DNA from: Microterricola pindariensis
GTDB taxonomy: Bacteria > Actinomycetota > Actinomycetes > Actinomycetales > Microbacteriaceae
DNA: 64,000 nucleotides
Direction: 5' to 3'
Assembly: GCF_002936985.1 (NCBI RefSeq)
Contig: NZ_MPZN01000015.1
Location: 1 to 64,000 of the forward strand
The first letter of the stretch is position 1. Each line of letters opens with the position of its first letter. Of the stretch, positions 24,832-32,612 are shown piece by piece. A program made the translations under genes and the position numbers. Under the pieces are notes generated by a model, which was not told the origin of the DNA, searched no databases, and was given only the letters and a program-made list of their open reading frames with translations.

Positions 24832-25318
24832 TGACCGTGGCCGACCGTGCCCGGCCGCGCCCGTTTGGGAGGCCGACGGACGATCGGGAGGCAGCTTCAG
24901 GCCGGCTTCGGCCTCCCGATCCGCCGATTGCATCCCGATCGGATGCCGCGGCAGACTCCTCGTGACCGGCGGAGTTGGCTTCGGTCGCTGGCGCTCCCTG
25001 CGCCGACGGGAGAGGCGCTCGCGCGGCGGGCGCGGCCCGGCCGCGCCCGCCGGGTGCCCCCGTGGCCGTGCCCGTGACCGTGGCCGTGCCCGGCCGCGCC
25101 TGTTTGGGAGGCCGACGGAAGATCGGGAGGCAGCTTCAGGCCGGCTTCGGCCTCCCGATCCGCCGATTGCCTCCCGATCGGATGCCGCGGCGGACGCCAC
25201 GTGACGGGCGGGGTTGGCTTCGGTCGCTGGCGCTCCCTCGAGCCAACGGGAGAGGGCCGGGCGCTCGCTGCGCCGACGGGAGAGGGCCTGGCGCTCCCCC
25301 GCGCCACGGGAGAGGGAG
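24832..25318. repeat. 239-bp tandem repeat plus a shorter three-unit repeat; no gene seen
   Basis: Two copies, about 24832-25020 and 25071-25260, share long stretches at a constant offset of 239 bp: GTTTGGGAGGCCGACGG at 24863 and 25102, and TTGGCTTCGGTCGCTGG at 24975 and 25214. Each copy has a hairpin GATCGGGAGGC...GCCTCCCGATC, and a third CCCGATC arm about 20 bp further on that could pair instead. Between 25229 and 25318 a unit of about 30-40 bp (GGCGCTC...ACGGGAGAGGG) occurs three times. The 552-bp gap 24775-25326 has open frames on both strands, but all are compositional and I call none as genes. Confidence 0.85.
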
Positions 25319-25326
25319 CGGGTCCG

Positions 25327-26658
25327 TTAGCCGAAGAGGTTGATCGGTTTCACGATGTCGGCGTAGACGAGCAGCGCGCTCATTCCGCCGAGGATGATCA
25401 CCACGGCCATGGTGAGCGGCATCAGCCGCGCGGTGTCGACGGGGCCCGGGTCGGCGCGGCGGAACAGCTTGGCGAAGCGGCGCCGGATGGCCTCCCAGAG
25501 CGCGCCGGCGATGTGCCCGCCGTCCAGCGGCATCAGCGGCACCAGGTTGAACACGAACAGCGCGATGTTCAGCGAGGCGAGCAGTCCGATCAGGCTGGCC
25601 ACCTTGCTCTCGACGGTGAGGGTGTCGAGGGCGGCGATCTCTCCGGCGACCCGGCCGACGCCGACGACGCTGATCGGCCCGTTCGGGTCGCGCTCCTCCG
25701 GGCCGAAGGCGGCCTGTGCCACGTCGACCATGCGCTGCGGCAGGTTCAGGATGATGTGGGCGACGCCACTGATGTTGTCGCCGACTGCGGGCAGCACGGC
25801 CGTCGCCGGCTGCGGGACGAGCTCGCTGGCCGGGCCGATGCCGGCGAAACCGACCTCGGTCGTGACGGGCTTGCCCGCGGCATCCGTCACCGGCTTGCCG
25901 GCCTCGTCGAACACGGGGCGCTCGGTGAGCAGCGGGGTGAGGGTGAGCGTCTTCTCGGCGCCGTCGCGCTCGACGACGACGATGAGCGCGGTGCCGGCCG
26001 AGGCACGGATCTTCTCGGTGGACTCTTGCCAGCTGGTGACGGGGGCGCCGTCGATGCTGACCAGGCGGTCGCCGGGCAGGATGCCGGCCGCGGCGCCCGG
26101 CGCGGCCGGGTCGTTCGGGCCGCACTCCTGGCTGGCGGAGCCGGCCGTCTGCACGCAGGCGGAGACGCTGCCGATCGTGGTGCTGGCCTGGGCCGCGCCG
26201 AAGCCCATCAGCAGGATGGCGAACAGCACGACGGCGATGAGCAGGTTCATGAACGGCCCGCCGAACATGATGATGATGCGCTTCCACACCGGCAGCAGGT
26301 AGAAGGCCCGGTGCTCCTCGCCCTCGCCGATCGTCTCCGCGCTGGCGGTGCGCGCGTCGCTGGCCATGCTGCTGAGGAAGCCGGTGTTGGCGCTGCGAGC
26401 CGCCGTGCCGTCCTTGGCCGGCGGGAACATGCCGATCATCGAGATGTAGCCGCCGAACGGGATCGCCTTGACGCCGTACTCGGTCTCGCCCTTGCGGCGC
26501 GACCAGATCGTCGGGCCGAAGCCGATCATGTACTGGGTGACCTTCACACCGAAGCGCTTGGCCGGGACCAGGTGCCCGATCTCGTGCAACGCGATCGACA
26601 CAGCGAGGCCGACCGCCAGAATGACGACACCCAGAACGAAGAGAAGCACGGAATCCAC
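25327..26658 (-). CDS. rseP: Site-2 intramembrane metalloprotease (RseP/Rip1 family, M50)
   Basis: A 443-residue protein starting at GTG 26658. The zinc motif HEIGH is at residues 25-29 in the first transmembrane helix. A PDZ domain (GILPGDRLVSIDGAPV) lies near residue 195, and the second active-site motif LMPLDGGH lies near residue 370, flanked by membrane helices. In Actinobacteria Rip1 cleaves anti-sigma factors and so controls envelope stress responses. It usually follows dxr directly and precedes ispG. Here an epimerase gene on the opposite strand separates it from dxr, and its 3' side is repeat DNA rather than ispG. Confidence 0.93.
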   Translation of the reverse strand: MDSVLLFVLGVVILAVGLAVSIALHEIGHLVPAKRFGVKVTQYMIGFGPTIWSRRKGETEYGVKAIPFGGYISMIGMFPPAKDGTAARSANTGFLSSMASDARTASAETIGEGEEHRAFYLLPVWKRIIIMFGGPFMNLLIAVVLFAILLMGFGAAQASTTIGSVSACVQTAGSASQECGPNDPAAPGAAAGILPGDRLVSIDGAPVTSWQESTEKIRASAGTALIVVVERDGAEKTLTLTPLLTERPVFDEAGKPVTDAAGKPVTTEVGFAGIGPASELVPQPATAVLPAVGDNISGVAHIILNLPQRMVDVAQAAFGPEERDPNGPISVVGVGRVAGEIAALDTLTVESKVASLIGLLASLNIALFVFNLVPLMPLDGGHIAGALWEAIRRRFAKLFRRADPGPVDTARLMPLTMAVVIILGGMSALLVYADIVKPINLFG

Positions 26659-26838
26659 GTCGACAGCGTAGCCCTCCCTCGCTGCGAGCCCGCTGAGGTC
26701 GAGCTGAACGGAGTCTGCACCGGGGCGCCCATCGCGGCCGGCGCTCCCCGCGCATTTCGGGACCCCGGCAGGTGTTGCGGCGCGGCCCGCTGTGCTTTGA
26801 TGTCTCTGCCGCCCCGAAGCGGCAGGGATGGGGTCACC

Positions 26839-27765
26839 ATGTCACGTCAACTCGTCGTCGGTGCCGGGCTCATCGGCGGCGGGGTCGCACGCCGCCTCGC
26901 GGCTCGCGGCGACGACGTGGTCATCGCCTCCCGGCACGGCACCGCGGTGGACGGCGCCCGCGCGCTCGCCCTCGATGCGACGGATGCCGAGGCGTTCGCC
27001 GCCGCGGCGGGCGGCGCGGCCACGATCTTCCTCTGCACCAACCCGCCGTACACACGGTGGCCGACGGACTGGCCGCCCGTCTTCGCTGCGGCGATCGACG
27101 CGGCCACGAGAAGCGGCGCCGGCCTCGTGATCATGAGCAACCTCTACGGCTACGGCCCGCCGGAGGGACCGATGACGGAGGATTCACCGGAGCTCAGCAC
27201 CGAGACGAAGGGCCGCGTGCGGCTGGCCGGCTGGCACGCCGCCCTCGCCGCCCACGAGCGCGGCGACATCCGGGCCGTCGAAGTGCGGGCCAGCGACTAC
27301 TTCGGGCCGGGCGCGACCGGCACCGCGCATCTGGGCGAGAGCTTCTTCCACGCGGCGGAGAAATCGAAGACGGCCAGGGTCGTCGGCGACCCGGCGCTGC
27401 CGCACAGCTGGAGCTACCTGCCCGACATCGTGTCGACGCTGATCGCCGCCGCCGACTACGAGGGCGCGTGGGGCCGCGTCTGGCATGTGCCGAGCGGCCA
27501 GCCCCGCGCCCGCACCGTGATCATGGAGCAGCTGAACGAGCACTACGGCGGGCATGGCCGCGTCGCCGGGTACCCGCAGTGGGTGCTGCGCGCCCTCGCC
27601 GCGGTGAGCCCCCTGATGCGCGAGATCGAGGCGTCCAGCTATCAGTTCCGGATGCCGTTCGTCATCGACTCCGCCCAGACGGAACGCCTGCTCGGGGTGA
27701 GCGCGACCGGCTGGCTGGAGGCCCTGACGACGACGGCCGACACCTACCGCTCAGCGCGGCACTGA
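26839..27765 (+). CDS. NAD(P)-dependent epimerase/dehydratase family protein (extended SDR-like)
   Basis: A 308-residue Rossmann protein with GAGLIGGGVARRLAARG near residue 8. The usual YxxxK is replaced by a Ser/Tyr region (MSNLYGYGPPEG), and ADYFGPGATG and HSWSYLPDIVSTLI resemble atypical SDRs of the NAD-epimerase/NmrA type. It is the only plus-strand gene between dxr and rseP, in the place where these two are normally adjacent. A small hairpin (CTGCCGC...GCGGCAG, near 26815-26830) precedes ATG 26839. Substrate unknown; NAD(P)H-binding oxidoreductase activity is inferred. Confidence 0.8.
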   Translation: MSRQLVVGAGLIGGGVARRLAARGDDVVIASRHGTAVDGARALALDATDAEAFAAAAGGAATIFLCTNPPYTRWPTDWPPVFAAAIDAATRSGAGLVIMSNLYGYGPPEGPMTEDSPELSTETKGRVRLAGWHAALAAHERGDIRAVEVRASDYFGPGATGTAHLGESFFHAAEKSKTARVVGDPALPHSWSYLPDIVSTLIAAADYEGAWGRVWHVPSGQPRARTVIMEQLNEHYGGHGRVAGYPQWVLRALAAVSPLMREIEASSYQFRMPFVIDSAQTERLLGVSATGWLEALTTTADTYRSARH

Positions 27766-27770
27766 ACGGC

Positions 27771-27826
27771 GCCGCGGTCAGCGGGCCGCGATCAGCGCGC
27801 CGCGATCAGCGCGCCGCGATCAACTT
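27771..27826. repeat. 14-bp tandem repeat, four units, spanning the dxr stop codon
   Basis: GCCGCGATCAGCGC at 27785 and 27799, a diverged unit at 27771 and a partial one at 27813-27826. On the minus strand each unit reads ATCGCGGC, and the dxr TGA (27806-27808) falls in one of them, so the stop region is repeated downstream. Confidence 0.88.
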
Positions 27827-28888
27827 GTCTGCACTCGCCCGCGCCCAGCGCTCGGCCTCGCCCAGCGACTCGCGGGTGAGCGTGCCGTCCGCCTCGTGCG
27901 TGTCGACGACCCGGCGCACCGTGTCGACGATGTCGGTGAAGCCGATGGCACCGGCGTGGAAGGCGTGCACGGCCTGCTCGTTGGCAGCGTTGAAGACGGC
28001 CGGGTAGCTCGAGCCGGCGCGGCCGACCTGCTTGGCCAGGGCGACGGCCGGGAACACGGTGTCGTCCAGCGGTTCGAACGTCCAGCTCTGCGCGGTCGTC
28101 CAGTCCAGCGGCGCACCGACGCCGCCGACCCGGTTCGGCCAGTCCAGCCCGAGCGAGATCGGCAGCTTCATGTCCGGCGGGGAGGCTTGGGCGATCGTGG
28201 AGCCGTCGACGAACTCCACCATGGAGTGCACGATCGACTGCGGGTGCACGACGACGTCGATGCGGTCGAACGGCACGTCGAAGAGCAGGTGCGCCTCGAT
28301 CACCTCGAGCCCCTTGTTGACGAGCGTCGCCGAGTTCGTCGTGACGACGCGGCCCATGTCCCAGGTGGGGTGGGCGAGCGCCTCGGCGGGAGTGACGCCG
28401 GCCAGCGACTCCCTGCTGCGGCCGCGGAAGGGGCCGCCGGATGCCGTGACGACGAGCCGGCGCACCTCGGATGCCGCGCCGGAGCGCAACGCCTGGGCGA
28501 TGGCCGAGTGCTCGGAGTCCACCGGCACGATCTGGCCGGGCGCGGCGATGCCCGTCACCAGCTGGCCGCCGACGATCAGCGACTCCTTGTTCGCCAGCGC
28601 CAGCGTGCGCCCGGTCTCCAGCGTCGCCAGCGTCGGCCCGAGACCCACGGAGCCGGTGATGCCGTTCAGCACGACATCCGCCTCGACACCGCGCACCAGG
28701 GCCTCGGCATCCTCTGCGCCGAGCGCGGTGTCGTCGACGAAGAACTCCTCGGCCTGCGCCGCCATCAATTCGGCGTTGCGGCCCGCGGCCAGCCCCACCA
28801 CCTCGAAGCGGTCGGGGTTGGCCCGAATCACGTCGAGTGCCTGCGTTCCGATGGAACCTGTCGAACCGAGAATGATCACTTTGCGCAC
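27806..28888 (-). CDS. dxr: 1-deoxy-D-xylulose-5-phosphate reductoisomerase
   Basis: A 360-residue enzyme starting at GTG 28888. The NADPH-binding motif [13 protein letters not shown] is at residues 8-20. Metal and substrate motifs are [13 protein letters not shown] near residue 140, TASGGPFRG near 170, HPTWDMG near 195, and [17 protein letters not shown] near 245. It converts DXP to MEP in the non-mevalonate isoprenoid pathway. The gene is separated from rseP by a convergent-then-divergent epimerase gene. Its 3' end is inside a 14-bp tandem repeat, giving repeated in-frame stop regions. Confidence 0.96.
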   Translation of the reverse strand: MRKVIILGSTGSIGTQALDVIRANPDRFEVVGLAAGRNAELMAAQAEEFFVDDTALGAEDAEALVRGVEADVVLNGITGSVGLGPTLATLETGRTLALANKESLIVGGQLVTGIAAPGQIVPVDSEHSAIAQALRSGAASEVRRLVVTASGGPFRGRSRESLAGVTPAEALAHPTWDMGRVVTTNSATLVNKGLEVIEAHLLFDVPFDRIDVVVHPQSIVHSMVEFVDGSTIAQASPPDMKLPISLGLDWPNRVGGVGAPLDWTTAQSWTFEPLDDTVFPAVALAKQVGRAGSSYPAVFNAANEQAVHAFHAGAIGFTDIVDTVRRVVDTHEADGTLTRESLGEAERWARASADKLIAAR

Positions 28889-28950
28889 CCCCTCAGCCTA
28901 CGGCGCGGGCGTAGCCTGGGCACGACTGTGGGAATCATCCAATGTGAATG

Positions 28951-28980
28951 CCGACAGCGGCATATAAATACGCGTACTGT
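28951..28980 (+). promoter_or_regulatory. Predicted promoter of the acyltransferase gene
   Basis: CCGACA (28951-28956), 18 bp spacer, TACTGT (28975-28980), then 6 bases to GTG 28987. The spacing predicts a leaderless transcript. An alternative -10 is TATAAA at 28963-28968. Confidence 0.55.
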
Positions 28981-28986
28981 CGTCAG

Positions 28987-29772
28987 GTGACCGAAGCAGC
29001 CAACACCCCCGCAGAACCCATCGACGACGAGGGTGTCGAGGCCCCGACGAAGTCGCCGGGGGCGGTCTACTACCTCGGCCGCACGCTCATCTCCCTGGTC
29101 GCCAAGACCGTCTTCCGCCCGACCATCACGGGCCGCGAGAACGTGCCGAAGACCGGCCCGGTGATCCTCGCCAGCAACCACCTCTCCTTCATCGACAGCA
29201 TCGTGATCCCGATCTCGGCGCCGCGCCCCGTGCAGTTCCTGGCCAAGTCGCACTACTTCACCGGCACCGGCTTCAAGGGCTGGGTGTCCCGCTCCTTCTT
29301 CACCGCGATCGGCGCCGTCGGCGTCGAGCGCGGCGCAGGCCAGGCCGCTCAGAACGCGCTCGACCAGGGCAAGCGCATCCTCGACGGCGGCAACGCCTTC
29401 GCCCTCTACCCGGAGGGCACCCGCTCCCTCGACGGCCGCCTCTACCGCGGCCGCACCGGCATCGCCTGGCTGGCCCTGACCACCGGCGCCACCGTCGTTC
29501 CTGTCGGACTGATCGGCACCCAGGAGATCCAGCCGGTCGGCTCGAAGGTGCCCCGTGTGCGCAAGGTGACGGTGAAGTTCGGCGAGCCGCTCGACCTCTC
29601 CCACTACGGCGCCGCGACATCCGGCAAGGCGCGTCGGCAGGCCACCGACGAGATCATGGCGGCCATCCACGCGCTCACCGGGCAGGAGCTCGCCGGCACC
29701 TACAACGAGGCGCCGCCGTCGGGCACCCTGCACAAGCTCGCCGACAAGGTGTTCCCCAAGGAGCGCCTGTAA
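28987..29772 (+). CDS. 1-acyl-sn-glycerol-3-phosphate acyltransferase (PlsC family)
   Basis: A 261-residue protein from GTG 28987 (VTEAANTP); an earlier ATG at 28948 would add residues encoded by promoter sequence. The catalytic NHLSFIDS motif (HX4D) is near residue 57 and YPEGTRS near 137, with a GXVGVERG block between. It transfers an acyl chain to lysophosphatidic acid at the membrane in phospholipid synthesis. The gene is divergent from dxr with about 98 bp between starts. No transmembrane helix is obvious apart from a short hydrophobic stretch at about 30-40. Confidence 0.9.
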   Translation: MTEAANTPAEPIDDEGVEAPTKSPGAVYYLGRTLISLVAKTVFRPTITGRENVPKTGPVILASNHLSFIDSIVIPISAPRPVQFLAKSHYFTGTGFKGWVSRSFFTAIGAVGVERGAGQAAQNALDQGKRILDGGNAFALYPEGTRSLDGRLYRGRTGIAWLALTTGATVVPVGLIGTQEIQPVGSKVPRVRKVTVKFGEPLDLSHYGAATSGKARRQATDEIMAAIHALTGQELAGTYNEAPPSGTLHKLADKVFPKERL

Positions 29773-29830
29773 GCGCGCCCCGCGCCTTTCGGCAGCGTTT
29801 TCCGAGGTGCAGCGGCTAGGGTCGAGCCTG

Positions 29831-30850
29831 ATGACTTCTCGCCGACACCAGAGCCACCGCCCCGACCAGCACCGACGGATGCCGCGAGCCGGCGCCCTGC
29901 TGATCGCCCTCCTCTCGGCGCTCCTGCTGGCCGGGACGGGAACCATCACGGCGCAGGCCGTGCAGGCCCAGCCGGCCGGACCGGCCGTCGCCGCCGCGCT
30001 CGGCGCCGGAATCGTGCCGGCCGCGGCATCCGCCGACGGGGACTTCGTGCCGACCGTGTACGGCGAGTTCGACCCCGGCTTCATCATCAGCGACGCGAAC
30101 TTCTACGACAGCCGGGCGATGAGCGAGGCCGAGATTCAGCTCTTCCTCGAGCAGCAGGACTGCGTGGCCAAGGACGGCGTCTCCTGCCTGGCCGACTTCA
30201 CCCAGACCACCACCTCGCAGAAGGCCGAGGGCGGCCAGCACTGTGCCGCCTACACCGGGGCCCGCTCCGAGCCGGCCAGCCGGATCATCGCCAAGGTGGC
30301 CGTGGCCTGCGGAATCAGCCCGCGCGCCCTTCTGGTGCTGCTGCAGAAGGAGCAGTCGCTGCTCACCCGGCCGAGCGAGCACGGCTACACGCGGGCGATG
30401 GGCTACGGCTGCCCGGACACGGCCGACTGCGACACCGAGTACTTCGGCTTCTTCAACCAGGTCTTCAACGCGGCCTGGCAGATGCGCCAGTACACCGAGC
30501 AGCCGGAGCGCCAGTACAAGGTCGGCACGGTCGAGGTGGGCTACCACCCGGATGCCGGCTGCGGCTCCTCCGCCGTCGACATCCGCAACCAGGCCACCGC
30601 GAACCTCTACAACTACACGCCGTACCAGCCGAACCGCGCCGCGACCAGCGATCTGGCCGGCGAGGGCGACGGCTGCTCGACGCACGGCAACCTGAACTTC
30701 TGGCTGCTCTACTCGAAGTGGTTCGGCGACCCGCAGACGGTGCCGTTCCCGGCCATCTTCGGCGCCTGCACGAACCTCGTCGGCGGCCATGGCTGCGGCG
30801 TTCCGCGCTGGCCGCTCGCGCCGCTGCCGGCCGAGTTCAGCACGGAGTAG
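29831..30850 (+). CDS. Secreted protein of unknown function, actinobacterial hemagglutinin-like family
   Basis: A 339-residue protein from ATG 29831, nine bases after a TAGGGT box (29817-29822), so probably leaderless. The basic N-terminus and hydrophobic segment ALLIALLSALLLAGTGTITAQA are a clear signal peptide. The mature part has FDPGFIISDANFYDSRAMSEAEIQ, LLVLLQKEQSLLT and YTPYQPNRAA, a combination I recall from actinobacterial secreted proteins loosely named hemagglutinins or linked to LGFP-repeat proteins. Eight or more cysteines, often paired by spacing, suggest disulfide bonds. The EQSLLT helix recalls lysozyme-like folds, but no enzymatic role is shown. Confidence 0.72.
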   Translation: MTSRRHQSHRPDQHRRMPRAGALLIALLSALLLAGTGTITAQAVQAQPAGPAVAAALGAGIVPAAASADGDFVPTVYGEFDPGFIISDANFYDSRAMSEAEIQLFLEQQDCVAKDGVSCLADFTQTTTSQKAEGGQHCAAYTGARSEPASRIIAKVAVACGISPRALLVLLQKEQSLLTRPSEHGYTRAMGYGCPDTADCDTEYFGFFNQVFNAAWQMRQYTEQPERQYKVGTVEVGYHPDAGCGSSAVDIRNQATANLYNYTPYQPNRAATSDLAGEGDGCSTHGNLNFWLLYSKWFGDPQTVPFPAIFGACTNLVGGHGCGVPRWPLAPLPAEFSTE

Positions 30851-30876
30851 CGGGCGTCCCGGCGCTGGCCGGGGGC

Positions 30877-30927
30877 TTCGACAGGCTCAGCCAGCGGGAA
30901 CCCGGTTTCGACAGGCTCAGCCGGCGG
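30877..30927. repeat. 30-bp direct repeat, two units, spanning the OsmC gene stop
   Basis: TTCGACAGGCTCAGCCAGCGG at 30877-30897 (one base more than 20 is avoided by noting the core TTCGACAGGCTCAGCC) recurs at 30907-30927 with one change. The OsmC TGA stop (30917-30919) lies in the second unit. The word family also occurs near 9600. Confidence 0.8.
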
Positions 30928-31387
30928 ACGTGACGGGCTCGTGCCCGACCGGGAAGTTCACCGAGTTGGCGATGAAGCAGAGCTGCGAGGCCTCGGCGTG
31001 CAGCGAGCCCGCAAGCTCGATCTGCCCGGCATCCGCCACGAGCACCCGCGGCCGCAGCGTCGCCGAGGTGAAGCGGCCCGCCCCGGAGGAATCCGACTCC
31101 ATGGTGCCGACGGCGTCGTCCTCGTAGCCGAGCACGACGACGCCGTGCCGAACCGCCACGTGCAGGTAGGAGAGCATGTGGCACTGGCTGAGCGCCGCCA
31201 GCAGCATCTCCTCCGGGTTCCAGCGCTCCCGATCGCCGTGGAAGGTGCGGTCGGCCGAGCCCTCGATCGGGTGCTTGCCCGCCGCGCTCACCTCATGCTG
31301 GCGGCCGTACTCCCGGTAGCCGCTCGTGCCCGTGCCGCGGTTTCCCTGCCACTCGACACGGACGGCGTAGTTGTGCTCGTGCACCAT
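30917..31387 (-). CDS. OsmC-family peroxidase-like protein
   Basis: A 156-residue protein from ATG 31387. The OsmC/Ohr fold is indicated by the helix WNPEEMLLAALSQCHMLSYLHVA with its conserved Cys, and a second Cys in ASQLCFIANSVNFPVGHEP. In Ohr and OsmC proteins these two cysteines reduce organic hydroperoxides. The N-terminal strand region HNYAVRVEWQGNRGTGTSGYREYG is typical of the YhfA/OsmC subgroup. It is divergent from the asparaginase leader. Thiol peroxidase activity is inferred from the intact cysteine pair. Confidence 0.88.
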   Translation of the reverse strand: MVHEHNYAVRVEWQGNRGTGTSGYREYGRQHEVSAAGKHPIEGSADRTFHGDRERWNPEEMLLAALSQCHMLSYLHVAVRHGVVVLGYEDDAVGTMESDSSGAGRFTSATLRPRVLVADAGQIELAGSLHAEASQLCFIANSVNFPVGHEPVTSAG

Positions 31388-31437
31388 GGCCGGCTCCTCC
31401 TTCTGCGCGCGGGGCCGCGCGATAAGCTGACTTCATC

Positions 31438-31512
31438 ATGACTGACGTTTCCGCCTCCCCCGCACCCGTGACCAGTATCTGCTCCGAGCGGGCGGCGTCG
31501 GAATGTCGGTGA
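31438..31512 (+). CDS. Short leader ORF (24 codons) overlapping the asparaginase start
   Basis: ATG 31438 lies 9 bases after TAAGCT (31423-31428) and opens a 24-codon frame that ends at TGA 31510-31512, past the ATG (31503) of the asparaginase gene in another frame. The 10-base overlap would let a ribosome terminating here restart on the asparaginase ATG, which itself has only a weak ribosome-binding site. The peptide contains two cysteines near its end (SICSER, SECR). This is an inference from geometry; no homologue is claimed. Confidence 0.35.
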   Translation: MTDVSASPAPVTSICSERAASECR

Positions 31513-32504
31513 TCGTGGCCGAGACCTTCCGCCTCACGGATGCCGTCGAGCTCGCCGTCGTCGAGCGCAGCGGCTTCGTGGAGTCCCGGCACGCCGGCTC
31601 GGCCGTCGTTCTGGCCCCAGACGGCAGCGTGCTGCGGAGCCTCGGCGACCCGTCCGCGCCGGTCTTCCCGCGGTCGACGCTGAAGCCGTTCCAGGCCATC
31701 GCCGCGATGACCAGCGGCGTCACGCTGCGCGGCGAGGATGCCGCCATCGCCACCGCCAGCCACTCCGGCACCGCCCGCCATGTCGAGTTGGTGCGCGGCC
31801 TGCTCGCCCGGGAGGGGATTCCGGAGAGCGCGCTCGGCTGCCCGCCCTCCTACCCGCAGGACGCAGAGGCCCGCGACGCCGCGGTGCGCTCTGGCGCCGG
31901 CAAGCAGCGCATCCAGATGACCTGCTCCGGCAAGCACGCCGCCATGCTGCTGGCCTGCGTCGCCAACGACTGGCCGTTGGAGAGCTACCTGCACCCGGAG
32001 CACCCCCTGCAGAAGCGAGTGCTCGACGTGATCGAGCGTTTCACCGGCGAGCGTCCCGTCGCGACCGGCATCGATGGCTGCGGCACCCCCGTGCACGCGA
32101 TCTCGCTGCTCGCGCTGGCCCGCGGCATCCACCGCATCGGCACCTCGACCCCCGCCTCCCCGTTCGCGATCTTCCGTGAGGCCGGCGTGCTTGCCGAGGC
32201 CGTGCGCGAGAACGGCTGGGTCGTCGCCGGCCCCGGCCAGCCGGACACCGTCGCCATCGACCGGCTGGGCGTCTTCGCCAAGTTCGGCGCGGAGGGCATC
32301 ATGACCATGGTCGCGCCGAACGGCACCACGGTCACGCTCAAGGTGCTCGATGGCAGCCTGCGCGCGGCCAGCGCCGTCGCGCTGCGCCTGCTCGCCGATG
32401 CCGAGGCCGTGGACGGCGCCGCGGTCGAGTCGCTCACCTCCGAGCTCGGCCTGCTGCTCTCCGGCGGCGACGCCATCGTCGGGCGGGTCCGCGTCAGCAT
32501 CTAG
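31503..32504 (+). CDS. L-asparaginase (bacterial thermolabile/Rhizobium type II-like family)
   Basis: A 333-residue protein with the signature features of the serine-lysine type asparaginases unrelated to E. coli AnsA/B: LAVVERSGFVESRHAGSAVV at the start, RSTLKPFQAIAAM near residue 60, ASHSGTARHVELV near 90, MTCSGKHAAMLLAC near 140 and IDGCGTPVHAISL near 190. It hydrolyses asparagine to aspartate and ammonia in the cytoplasm. ATG 31503 overlaps the end of a short upstream ORF. The alanine dehydrogenase gene follows about 108 bp downstream with its own strong ribosome-binding site, so the two need not be one operon. Confidence 0.88.
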   Translation: MSVIVAETFRLTDAVELAVVERSGFVESRHAGSAVVLAPDGSVLRSLGDPSAPVFPRSTLKPFQAIAAMTSGVTLRGEDAAIATASHSGTARHVELVRGLLAREGIPESALGCPPSYPQDAEARDAAVRSGAGKQRIQMTCSGKHAAMLLACVANDWPLESYLHPEHPLQKRVLDVIERFTGERPVATGIDGCGTPVHAISLLALARGIHRIGTSTPASPFAIFREAGVLAEAVRENGWVVAGPGQPDTVAIDRLGVFAKFGAEGIMTMVAPNGTTVTLKVLDGSLRAASAVALRLLADAEAVDGAAVESLTSELGLLLSGGDAIVGRVRVSI

Positions 32505-32612
32505 CGCGAGCCGCCGGCTGGGACGCCCCTCGCCCGGCATATCGGCAGCGGCACCTGCGCGAGTATGCTGCCGTGTGCAGGACGACGACGTCCCCCAAGT
32601 GCAAGGAGCGGC

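Noticed and set aside
24205-25200. Minus-strand open frame crossing the gabD-like gene end and the 239-bp repeat
   Set aside because: It runs over repeat DNA and antisense to an aldehyde dehydrogenase; the repeated peptide arises from the DNA repeat, not from selection on protein.
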